A stretch of 64,000 nucleotides of DNA from Earliella scabrosa (Eukaryota > Basidiomycota > Agaricomycetes > Polyporales > Polyporaceae): contig JABYQQ010000002.1 in assembly GCA_022605405.1 (NCBI GenBank), positions 1,116,001 through 1,180,000 of the forward strand, in the 5' to 3' direction. The notes beneath the pieces were generated by a model. That model ran no database searches, was not told the origin of the DNA, and worked only from the letters and a program-made list of their open reading frames with translations. Each line of letters begins with the position of its first letter. Position 1 is the stretch's first letter. Made by a program: the position numbers and the translations under genes. Below, piece by piece: positions 54,078 to 64,000 of the stretch.

Positions 54078-56159
54078 TTTTGTTACTTGCTCTTCAAGCG
54101 CTTCACAGATCGATATAGTGCTGATGGTCCATTCAAAGTGGTCATTAGCTGATTATTTGAGTATATACATTTTGTAGGCACTAACTGTAAGTTTCTATTG
54201 CTATAGCACATCTTATATACAGATCAATACTGAGTGTAGCAGAAGCAAAATAAACTTGCCCATATCGGAAAAGATGGGCTGTCTTTCAGCATTGGTGGGG
54301 GCGCTTGATCATGCCTGAGGGTGTCTATACTACCAGATTAGATTGTAGTATGGTTGCAACCTCAAAAGATAGCTATCATGCTTTCTTATGTGATGCCAGT
54401 GCTGTTATTGTGTGTTGCTTATAGCTGTAACATTATACTTGTCTTGATACAAACACAAGTTGTTTTAGTTGAGCATGCGGGTAGTCTCCATAGATTTACG
54501 ACATTTTATCTGTCATTTAAGCACCCAAATTGATCGGAGATATTGATAAGTGCTGAACAGGCTCTGCAGCAGATCATAGCCTGTTCAGCATCGCATTTTT
54601 CGGCAGATGGCGCTTATTTAAGCGTCACATGACACAGAGTCACACAAAGTTGCAAACTCTGTATTTTGCACATTTCTCTGCACATAGCATAGCAAGATAT
54701 GGCATATTATATATCATTGGAATCAGCATCTCAAGGACTTTATACTGAGATATATATTCAAGGCTCATGTGACACATAGTAGATGATATTTCCCTGTCAA
54801 TCTTACTATACCATAGCCTGCACAGAAAATACTGCAGTGTCCTGTCAAATGTGGATGTTGAAGGAGGTGACACTGAGACCAAACCATAAACATTGACATT
54901 GCTCACTATAAAGACTTGGAACTTGATAATGACTATATTGATGAACTGTTATTTATTGCCACTACCCATAGTGGTGCTTACAATCTGGAAGATGACACTG
55001 ATGATATAACCATAGCTTCTACATTTCTGAGTGAATTGGGTAGATTGAACCTTGTATGAATACAGAAAGAACACACTCACATTGTGAGCATAGAGCAGCT
55101 TCAATGCTAACATTGCTTCAAGAACTAGCTAAGCAGCAAGTGCCTTTGCGTTGTGGGTGTGTAGCAATGACAATTGTCTATCTAATTGAATAACTTACTA
55201 GGACTTCTGAGCTTTCCAATAATGACCGCTCTTAGCTGTATATTTGGATTGTAGAGAAATCTCAGACAGGCTATGCAATCAAATATGCAAAAAGGTTCTA
55301 CAGTATATGATTAAATGCAGTGCTGCATTGCTCTCTGGAGCTCTCTACAGTATTATCTTTATTGAAAGAGTATATTCTCCAGAATGCAATCCATCAGATT
55401 GAAGATACCTCTATGGCAAATGTTACTCAGAAATGACAGACATAGAATCAGAGACATTATCTTTACTACAATACATGGACTATAACAATATACAACTTAT
55501 CAATCGTTTCTGCCAGAGATTGGCCCACTTTAAACCAAGTCTGTCTTCTGCGACCATCCGGTCTTTTCGTATGCGGACAGCGCGTGATGGACCTACAAGA
55601 CACGGTCATTGTGAGCATGCTATGCGCAGTGACGGGCTGACGTGGTCTTTTGTCGGTGGTACTCACACAGGACATGACCAGCGCTATCATGGAATGAGGT
55701 ATGGGGTTGAAGCCCTCATAGATGCATCCGAGGGCGTTGTTGTGACCGAACCATATCTTGTGCATCATCTGTTTGATGAGCGGATGTTGAAAGGAACAGC
55801 ACAGACGGCGAGGAGCGAGCAGTTCGCGATGCACGCTGCCGGCCCCGCACCACGGCAGGACTTTGTCAGGTAGTAGGGAGAGTCAGATTGCACCTCATGA
55901 TGAAAGCGGCTATCATCAAGGAGGTGCTTCACCCGTGTAATGTTCGCCTCTGCTTGGGATGCTGTGGGCACCGTGTGGATACTGTACGTGGCAGGGACTA
56001 GGTCATGGGCAAGACACTGCACGCGAGAACACCTTCCGTGTGAATCTCGAGCACCGTGCCGTCGATCTTGGCGACTCCGTATGCTTTGAAGTCGTTCGAT
56101 CGCGAGTTGGTGACGTCCATCTTGGCATTTGTGGGAGGGCTCATAATGGTCGTACACGG

Positions 56160-58890
56160 TTCGAGTGGCTTCTGGGGAGGAGACGTCGTCAACGGAGGCG
56201 GAGTAGTCGGTGTGGGGGTTGGCAGAGGTGTGGTCGTCCGGACCGGTCGGGCCGGCGGGTTGAGCGAGTTCAAGGTGGGCTACACAATGAGACGTTTGGG
56301 GCTGAACACTGTCTGCCCTGTGTTGTCAAAATGAGGAAGTCCCCCGTGGGGAGTGGCTCTGTCAGACGAGCTTGCAGTCGGCCATACTCAGGCCGACGGT
56401 GAGGTGAAGGCTCGGTGGTGTACTGAACAGCGGCGTGCCAGTTGGAATAAATCGAAGCAGGTCTGTGTGACCTACAGGGTAGGTGTTGATTACAGTAGGG
56501 AGTAGACATGGTAGGATAACGAGCGGGACGGGAAGGAGTCCGGTTGCAGCAAAGAGGATGCCTTCGGGGAAGAGGATGAGGGTATTGGGTGGTGTAGATG
56601 AAGTGTTCAAGGCCGGAGCGGTCGTCCAGGGTCAAGATGTTGAGAAGCATCATGGAGTTCACAACGTGGATGTCAGGGAATGGAGTCGCGCTGTCTGCTG
56701 AGGCAAGTTGGGGTCTTCCGGATGCGTCATTATTTGCTTCTCTCATGACATCGTTAAGGGGGCCCCGACACCGGCACACAGGAAAATTGCCAACTCACTG
56801 CAGAGTTCCTACCGGCCGGAGCAGCTGAAAAATAGAAAAGTGCACACGTCACGGTCATTCTTCGCTTAGAATGCCTCGTCTTCAGGGAGGGGCTCTGACG
56901 GATATGTCAGACCGGTCAGCGCATCGGCGATGAATGGGTATATAACGTACGTAGTGAGAGTATGCGGCTCAATGTGCGGGAAATCGAACAAGACTGAGCA
57001 GTTCGACCTCCAGCGGGACGCCCTCGAGCAAGGCGAGCATGCTAGAGTGATTGCCTAGTTGACACCCTGGGTCGATGTGCCAAATGAGGCACTTCCCGAG
57101 GGTCCGGAAGCAATCATGTGCAATGTCTTCCTTCAGCTTCTCCGCTTTGGTTTTCCAGTGCTTCGCCAACGCAGTACGAGCGGGTCAATACGATATCCAT
57201 GGTACTGAGGAAGTCCTGGCCTCCGAAGAGATGAAGATACGATCAGCCGTACTTCATTATGTCCAGCCAGTGACAACATCTTATCTTTGTACCACGCGCC
57301 ACCTCAGAGACATCGCCGACCAGCAGAACACGGGTGCACCATGAGTCTCAAGTCCGCCCTTTGTGATGATTTGCTGCATAGTCCCAGAAACATGGTCCGT
57401 CAAGCACATCAGAACCACCGGTGTAAACGAACCCACTGCTGCAGAGTGAAGACATCGTCGTTGGCCGCCCAACTCCCCACCTCCTTGTACACGATCTTGT
57501 TGAGCCTTCCCGTCTTCGTGACCTACAGTGTCATGCTCAGGCGCAAAGGTAAGGTCAGGCCGTTCAAGTAGACGGCGCTACAAGTAATCAAGATGAGCCA
57601 AATGGCACACCGGTTGCAGACGTCACGACATACCTTCGTTTCGACGGCGTGGGAATGATTGACAAGTGTCGAAGAAGGGGTTTTTGAAGTGAGGGGTGTG
57701 GTGGTGGGTGTGAAACACGGAAGAGGCCTTGAGCGCGGCATGCGAGAGGAGGCGAAGGAGACATGGAAGACAAGTGCACGCGGCGCACGAAACTCCCGAA
57801 GCGGGGCAAGGAGTGGGTGGCAAGAGACAAGGTCGAAGGAAGGGATGACTCCAATGAGCGGGAGATAGAACACCACAAATACCTTATAAGGTCTTGTTGG
57901 GAGCAGCGCTAGTCCTCCGCGTGATCACCCGGGTGCCTCCAAGACATCTGCCTTTTCCTCCACCCTCGCCTTGGCTTTCGTCCTCCCGCGCTTCTCTCGC
58001 CTCCTCGCCTCCTAGCTCAGTCTCAGTGGTGTTGACTGCTGAGACTGCGGCTCTGATGTCTTTGCGGTGTTGACTGCAGAGACATTTCAAGACCTTGTCC
58101 GAGGAGCGGCCGATGACAATTTGGTGCACCAGTTTCCATTTTTCTCTGCTGTATGACTCCCCCCGAACACAAAGCGGTAAGCCCTACTACCCTATGGCAT
58201 ACTAGTGTCGTATTGACAATGAATGCCAGATACTCGACTGTGCATGAAGGCGGGGGGCGTATTGCTGAAGAAGATGAGTACGGTCCAGCATCACAAGCGC
58301 AACATCGGTTCACACCTGACGGAAGGTGTTCAAGAGCATCGCGTTGGGCTCGCTAAGCTTTGGGCAGCAGTCCGTACTCATTTGGATTGTTCACCACGCG
58401 CGTTGCATTCTCACCCATAGGCTTCATCTCGCGCTCATTCTACCTCTCGTTCCTCTGACTTTGGGCACAGCACAGTTCAGAAGTCAAACCTGCGCACCAG
58501 AACTGCGGCCCAGGATAAACGGGGAGCTTTGAACGCTCCTCGGATAGACGAAGCTCTGCTCGGTGTGGATGAGGGACATGCCAATGCTCCAGGTACGGGC
58601 CATGGCTTTCGTGGGCGCGTATTGCCAGGTCCTCAAGGGGCGCAAAAAGTGAGGTAGTTCCGTAGAGTAAATATAGTCTTAGAACAAACGATGCAGTTGT
58701 AGCGACCTCCGATCGTTGTCTGGCTGTCTGTACGATAAGTGGTCGTTGGCGGCACTTTGTCGCCCAATGACCACACTATCAGTGGGTCACCCACTGGCCA
58801 ATGATCTCACTTTCGTCGTCCACTCACTGGGTGATGATTTCATTTTCGTCGTCTGATGATTGGCCTGATGGTCAATACTACAATTGTTGA
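56160..58890. other. Unassigned; patchy minus-strand coding look
   Basis: Minus-strand pieces such as PEGILFAATGLLPVPLVILP (56362-56610) and a 57281-57876 series with a plausible GTATGT...TTGTAG intron look partly coding. No family was recognised and frames do not join cleanly. Part may be upstream exons of the DUF6532-like gene. At 58740-58860 TGGCCAATGA and TCGTCGTC words repeat. Confidence 0.3.
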
Positions 58891-59371
58891 CCGGGATTAC
58901 TAAGGATTTGACATAAGACCTGTACAATCACCTATAGAACTGAATAACAATTGAATTGTCCACCTTGTGACCAATTGAAACAGAATTACGGTGGCTATTT
59001 CATATGCTGTATTGAAACAACCATCAAACATTGAAGAGTTTGACATATCAAATACCCTCTTATCTGTTAACTCAGCTGTTACCTCGGTGTCAAGGGTGAT
59101 CTTATCCGAGTCAATAGCTAGATCAACATTAGTCCTATACATGTCGATGTTATCTTCTTCCACAGTTCATAAGTATTCTCGGAGTACATCTCATATCATA
59201 ATCCACCTCTTAATTTTCATGTTGATTTGTCTATTTTCTGGGACAAAATGACGAAGGTCCTGATGTGAAAAAATAGTGGCAGACAAGAGGTTGATAATAG
59301 AGGATGCCCTGATCCAATAACCAAAACCTGCAAGGTAAGATTTCCTCGTGACACATATGCATCCACCCAAG

Positions 59372-60499
59372 TTACGATTGATGAGAGAATCGAAGAAATC
59401 GTCCTTTAAGGGCGACGTTCTCTGCCAAAACGCATGACGGAAAGTTGTGCCCGTGGAAATAATATTCGATCTCCGATTACCCAGAGTAAGAGCAGAGTAA
59501 GCGCTGACATAAGCACTCATAACAAAGTTTCTTACTGAGCCAACCCTAGACTGGGGTTGGCTGAGCTGCGCGGGCCCCTGTCAGACGCTCACAGCACTGC
59601 CACCATGGCTGGCTTTGTTTTTGTTCTATGTATTGCACACTATTAGTAGTTACATAGTAATTGAACCTATAACTGGGCTTGTATACCCTACACGCTCAGG
59701 TGAGCGCCGGGAGCATGGGATATCTGGTCAGAAGTTATCTGTAGGAGGGTTCTGACCGGCGCTTCAATACTGGAGGGTCTTGGGCGAGACATCGAACAGA
59801 TGTTGGACAAACCAATATGGGCCAGATGACTAGGCGCCGGCCGCCAGATACCGTCCGATACCCAGCGCCGCCCCGACAGATAACTTCCGACCAAATATCT
59901 AGGACGCCCGGTGCACACCTGGGCGTGTATAAACGCAGAATAAGCGCCCAAACGGCCGAAAATCCGAAGTTTTGCTAGCCTTGCTTCAACCAAGGCTGGC
60001 AAAACTTCGGATTTTTGGCCGATGGTGCTTCACAGTTCCTGGTCACATGACTTCTGACAATCTCAGATTGTAGCCATAAATTATGCGAACCAAATGATAT
60101 ATATCACTATATGTTTCTAATCAAAACTGCATGTGTTAAAGTCTAAATACAATTGCCCAAATCGGGAAGGATGGGCTGTTTTTTGCATCTCATGGGCGCT
60201 CGGTGGGCGCCTATGCTGCCAAATTCGGCAGGCAGAGTCATAAGTATTGACTTGAATGTATATCTCTGTCAGTTTCTAATCAATCAATGAAGTATTATAT
60301 ACCATTGAAACCAGAAAAATCAGCTCTGCTCAATGGGACTGCTTTGGAGACATTCTGGATACAACTGAGCCAAATATTTACTGTTAACTAAGCAACATTC
60401 TGTTATAATAGATTACAGTGTATAGTATGGTGAGTTTTCTTATAATATACCCCCACTCATCAATCGTATCCTGCCAGACATGGCCTACTTCTCAACAAG
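59372..60499 (+). mobile_element. HLE non-autonomous element, 1,128 bp
   Basis: It runs from TTACGATTGATGAG to GCCA-gaca-TGGC...CAACAAG, next base T. Excision joins ACCCAAG to TGGATCC, restoring STQ-VDPESG of the Helitron protein. A hairpin lies at about 59953-60020 (GGCCGAAAATCCGAAG arms, slightly imperfect). Closest relatives: 16397-17308 and 52956-54077. Confidence 0.92.
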
Positions 60500-61743
60500 T
60501 GGATCCAGAGTCAGGAGCTCTTATCATGAAGAAGGGAGAGGCATGGTTGAACACATTTACTCCAGCAGTGTCATATTTGCTTTGCTGTAACCATGATGTA
60601 ACAAGTCTTTTACCGGGCACTGCAATAAAGTCCGTCATTGCATATGTTGCAGATTATATTACAAAGACACCACTGAAAACTCATGTGATGTTCCAGGCAG
60701 TTCAGCAAGTATTTGAGTGCAATACAGAATTAATTGGTAGTGTCAAAACAAAGAAAGATAAAGCTTGTAGTCTAATCACAAAAATTGTAAATGCCCTTAC
60801 TGCTGCATCTGAAATTGGGGCCTCAATGTATCTACTGAAACATCCTGATCATTATACCAGTCATAATTTTAGAGCATGCTACTGGAGAGGCTATGTATAT
60901 GAAGTTATGCAAGCATGGACTGATTCTGAAAATATTGCTGAGAAGGGCAAATCTACTGTTGTGGCTGCATTAGAGGATCAAAATCATACAGTGCAAAAAT
61001 GAGTAGTACCTGTGTCACCAGTACTAGACTATATCTGGAGACCAGTAGAGTATGAGAATACTTGTGTCTATGACTGGATTAGATTGAACCATAAAAGACT
61101 AATACCAAAAAGCAAAGAAAAGGTACAAAGCCTCAGCAGCCTGCTGAAGATCATGACAGTGAACTTGAAGATACTTATCATGTTGATGAACAAATACCAA
61201 CCATGGACTATCATCAATTGGACAGTGATTGTGATGAAGTTCAAGTGGCAGAGATGAGTGAGGGTGAATATGAAACTTTGACTCTGTGTGGTGGTGCTGT
61301 ATGTAGTAAAGACAGTGAATCTGAGGATGAACTACTTTGACTACAGCATCAAATAAGAGGCTTCAGAAAGAATCTGCACAAGCACATTCAAAACACAAGA
61401 AGTCAGCATACTGTTCATTCCACATCAAACATCCTCAGGCACATACACAGGAAGTATGTCTCTTAGATGAAACTGAGGGATTTGTGCGCGACTTTATTGA
61501 AGGATCCTTCCCCAGAAAGGATGCTGGAAGTAGAGAAGAATATTGTATGACAATGCTAACATTATTCAAGCCATAGAGGACAGGCAAAGACTTAAGGCTA
61601 GCTGGGAATATCACATGGGATGATACTTTTGCAGACTTTGCATTTACTGAAAGACAGAAAGAGATCATGAAGTTTTTCCACATTAGATATGAGTGTAATA
61701 ATGCCAGAGATGATTTCTCTAGTCAAAGAAGACAGGCAGAGAA

Positions 61744-62799
61744 TGTTGGATTTTGGTCTTGTGCGAGCGAGTGCTAGCTCGCCGGCATCTTCCGAGCCTT
61801 GTTATATCGCGGCGTAGTACGGTTTTGGACTCCATTCGTTTGCCTCTGTACCACCACGATACCGTACAGGACAACCGGAATATTACTCTTTGCTTGCTCT
61901 GACGACGTGCTCTTTCGATTGCTCCAACACAAACGGATCCTAGCCAGTCTAGCCGGCTAGTAAAACATAGGGCTACGAGGTCGAGCTCCGCCGCACGAGC
62001 TGCCTCACCGTCGTCACGAGTCAAGCCCGACCCGCCGCTGCTCGTCGTTACCCGAAGCCGCCTGACGAGGCGCACCCGGACGTTGACCTGGAGAATCCAC
62101 CGGAGCTGTTTTCCAAGCTGAGTCTGCGATGACCCCGGGATATGTTGACCCCTATCCCCGCGAACCCAAACGATTTCGACTGCGTGCTGGGCGCTTTCGA
62201 CCGCGAACCCCTCGACGAACGACTGCCTAGTGGGGCCGAATCCACCCGCGATTATTGACGACGACGAACCCCGCGACCGCGACCGCAACGGCGTGCACCG
62301 AGTGCTGCCTACCCCTATCTCCCGACGACCGCGTCCCTCCTGTGTCTTCGCGACGACGCACGGAGCCCTCTCCGAAGATGGGCGTACCAAGACCTTACCC
62401 CGCTGGTCACCGAGTCAAAGCGCACGCAGCTGGAGTGTCCGCACATGAGCCTTTGCGCAGATCATTGGTCGCTGACCATGGGCGAGTTTCGAGATCCCGT
62501 TGTAGGACCGACTTTTTTGCGCTTTCCTTTCAGTTTGTGGGGGTGCCACGACTGATATGTTCACTCTCGTTTCTTTTTTTGAGCTGCTCGCGACGCGCAC
62601 GCTCGTGGGGGTGTGTTGGATTTTGGTCTTGTGCGAGCGAGTGCTAGCTCGCCGGCATCTTCCGAGCCTTGTTATATCGCGGCGTAGTACGGTTTTGGAC
62701 TCCATCCATTTGCCTCTGTACCACCACGATACCGTACAGGACAACCGGAATATTACTCTTCGCTTGCTCTGACGACGCGCTCTTTCGATTGCTCCAACA
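61744..62799. mobile_element. TRIM-like LTR element, 1,056 bp
   Basis: Two 186-bp terminal direct repeats (61744-61929 and 62614-62799) start TGTTGGATTTTGG and end GCTCCAACA. They differ at four positions by my reading (about 98% identical). The flanks GAGAA (61739-61743 and 62800-62804) are a 5-bp target duplication. The 684-bp interior has no retroelement domain. It sits in the Helitron relic between RRQAE and KGGKT. G-rich GTGGGGGTG before the right repeat could be the polypurine tract, giving plus orientation. Confidence 0.9.
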
Positions 62800-62825
62800 G
62801 AGAAAGGTGGAAAAACTCTATTCAA

Positions 62826-63760
62826 CTTGGTTTAAAGTGGGCCATGTCTGGCATGAACAATTGATAAGTATTTTATTTCACTACTAGACATATATTGTAC
62901 TTCCTGTGTCCGTACAGCAGAACATGTATGATACACCAAGACAAATAGTATAAATGTTAACAATTCATACAAGCTTTGTATTCAATACAATCTTTGCATG
63001 ATGTATTACATAATTTTTCATATTGTGCATTTAGTATATAGAAGTTGAAGGCTATTAACAAAGACCATTGGGTATATGTCAATTGACAAATGGACAGTCC
63101 AAAAACACCATATATTCTTACAAAATCACATTTATCAACTACCACTGATGAACGTGGAGTATACTAGGTATTCAGTGTTCATAACCATGTGCTTAACAGT
63201 AGCTTACACTATATGATGTGTATCAGAAATACAACATCATGCAACCACTTTTATACGTTGATTGATATAAGGTCAACAGAGAATAATAATCATCTATACA
63301 GCATCACAGCTAATGTTGTAGAGTATGGGTGACTGTTCATATTTGATCAATTATTGAACATATCTACCTTCATCAATGTAATGCATTGAGACACAGTAGT
63401 GTAATGTGATGAAAGAAGGAAGGAGGAATCTGGAAAAGATTGAGTCTCTGAGATAACACTGGAGAATATGCCACATGTTTTGCTACAGCAGTGTACTGCA
63501 TGTGGTGGTATAGTTATTGTTGATTGCACTAGTTGAGTAATCTATTCAAATAGAGCTATAAAATGCGAACAGAATGATATATGATACATGGTGATAGCAC
63601 CACATAGTAAGAAGTTATTAAAGTAGTACAGTAGCAGTGACAGTGTCACAGTGTGATGTCACGTGTCAAAAAAGCGCCCAAAAGCGCCCAAAGCAGCGTC
63701 TAAGCGGTGGCTGTGCTATGGGCGCTTATTTAGCGCTTACATGTACTTATCTGGTAAGTT
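62826..63760 (-). mobile_element. HLE element, 3' end present, 5' end not found
   Basis: The terminus CTTGGTTTAAAGTGGGCC, hairpin GCCA-gaca-TGGC and AATTGAT are present, with T next outside on the minus strand. The stretch 63560-63760 is an inverted relative of 26640-26830 (shared GCGCTTACATGTA and ACTATGTGGTGCTATCACC in complement), ending at CTGGTAAGT. After that the 713-bp copy and this one diverge, so the 5' end is lost or lies further right. Confidence 0.7.
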
Positions 63761-64000
63761 AGCACACAAAGCTCTGCGTCGTCCTTGCTCTCTGTTCCTG
63801 TACCATACAAGGAGATGTTGCTCATCTCTTAGGGGAAAGAACTGTATGTTACTGGGACGTATTGCAGCCCATTCAAGATCCCATCCGAGAGTCAAGGACT
63901 ACCTATGGAGCTAGTGTAATTTTGTTCAGTGGCCAAAAATACACAACTTGAACTTGTACAGGAGGACAAGTGATTTCAGATATTCGCCCCTCTGCCAGTG
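63761..64000. other. Window end, nothing recognised
   Basis: No domain, terminal repeat or hairpin seen. Confidence 0.35.

Larger units (their letters stand above)
52768..55539 (+). mobile_element. HLE element, 1,650 bp plus nested HLE
   Basis: Its ends are TTACGATTGATGAGTTTACG and GCCA-gagat-TGGC...ACCAAG, next base T. It is the twin of 30423-32072. Excision joins CGTAAAG to TCTGTC and restores SQKTD-FTGEK in the DUF6532-like gene. Confidence 0.92.
52218..56150 (-). pseudogene. DUF6532-like protein, split by nested HLEs
   Basis: The minus strand upstream of the insertion gives HLLDDSRFHHEVQSDSPYYL, FQHPLIKQMMHKIWFGHNNA and GFNPIPHSMIALVMSCV. It rejoins across the HLE as AYEKTGWSQKTD-FTGEKYAKYDQYMG and then GLLWELWRSYQYDMYTTG. 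The pattern (conserved hP.I..., F.PIP...IALV, tG...F, final helices) fits DUF6532, an agaric family of unknown function often multiplied near transposons. Downstream, after a probable intron, come a Ser/Gly-rich segment and a hydrophobic tail with FPIVFLLIFIYLTISA, possibly a membrane anchor. Frame changes upstream fit introns; the insertion surely inactivates it. Confidence 0.5.
58900..62825 (+). pseudogene. Second Helitron relic: region between Rep and helicase
   Basis: Plus-strand order: CPDPITKTCKVRFPRDTYAS up to the HLE at 59372, resuming in frame with VDPESGALIMKKGEAWLNTF and TPAVSYLLCCNHDVTSLLPG, then AIKSVIAYVADYITKTPLKT and ASMYLLKHPDHYTSHNF (to 61002). Next come SPVLDYIWRPVEYENTCVYD, then HTQEVCLLDETEGFVRDFIE, REEYCMTMLTLFKP and FTERQKEIMKFFHIRYECNN, ending in RRQAE before the LTR element and KGGKTLFN after it. 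I recognise this as the conserved block preceding the helicase in agaric Helitron proteins. Stops (61000, 61575) mark decay. Rep and helicase motifs are outside the window or lost. Confidence 0.7.

Noticed and set aside
1..64000. CRISPR arrays, rRNA genes, biosynthetic cluster
   Set aside because: No regularly spaced identical repeats, no rRNA motifs and no biosynthetic enzyme domains were seen; the window is eukaryotic and transposon-rich.

Overview
The window looks like a transposon-packed stretch of an Agaricomycete (mushroom-forming basidiomycete) genome. The evidence is short GT-AG introns of about 50-60 nt, chromodomain Ty3/gypsy elements, PIF/Harbinger, hAT and Helitron relics, and gene families I know mainly from agarics (a DUF6532-like protein, an MLKL/HeLo-like helical-bundle protein, a large multi-exon family of unknown function). 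I see no rRNA, CRISPR, operon or bacterial feature, and no confident tRNA. Species cannot be named from sequence alone.

Layout. 1-3.4 kb: GC-rich, tandemly duplicated, no recognised gene. 3.4-6.2 kb: a palindrome-rich non-autonomous element. 6.2-8.7 kb: a TE-protein fragment, two Stowaway-like MITEs and a degenerate repeat array. 8.9-16.3 kb: two convergent PIF/Harbinger genes (transposase and Myb/SANT-like partner) split by a 5.57-kb Ty3/gypsy element with two 450-bp LTRs identical on reading, 5-bp target duplications, gag and pol joined by a probable -1 frameshift, and an integrase cut off before its third catalytic residue. 16.4-26.2 kb: an old chromovirus on the minus strand with an extra tryptophan-rich ORF between pol and the 3' end, broken by several insertions. 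26.2-29.4 kb: a decayed Helitron (PIF1-like helicase plus a cysteine-peptidase-like domain). 29.9-32.8 kb: an inverted-repeat element. 33.3-37.8 kb: an agaric multi-exon gene broken by an insertion. 37.8-44.6 kb: paralogous ORFs, a RecQ-like helicase fragment, a decayed hAT transposase and a copia fragment. 44.7-50 kb: GC-rich, with little recognisable. 50.2-51.2 kb: the best host-gene candidate, a four-exon MLKL/HeLo-like gene. 52.2-56.2 kb: a DUF6532-like gene split by a 2.8-kb nested insertion. 58.9-62.8 kb: a second Helitron relic split by a non-autonomous element and a 1,056-bp TRIM-like LTR element.

The main finding is one family of rolling-circle-type elements, called HLE here (Helentron/Helitron2-like). 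I count 14 3' ends and 11 5' ends. The 5' end starts TTACGATTGATGAG. The same 12-mer recurs inverted about 30 bp inside the 3' end, giving asymmetric terminal inverted repeats. Every 3' end carries a GCCA/TGGC hairpin whose stem is constant while its loop differs (seven versions), and every 3' end is followed by T. Removing the element rejoins the host sequence without a target duplication in seven cases, five of them restoring an open reading frame. One such 3' end terminates the helicase-bearing Helitron at 26.19 kb in the correct orientation, tying the short elements to a coding relative. Most short copies carry inverted-repeat hairpins inside, one with perfect 88-bp arms.
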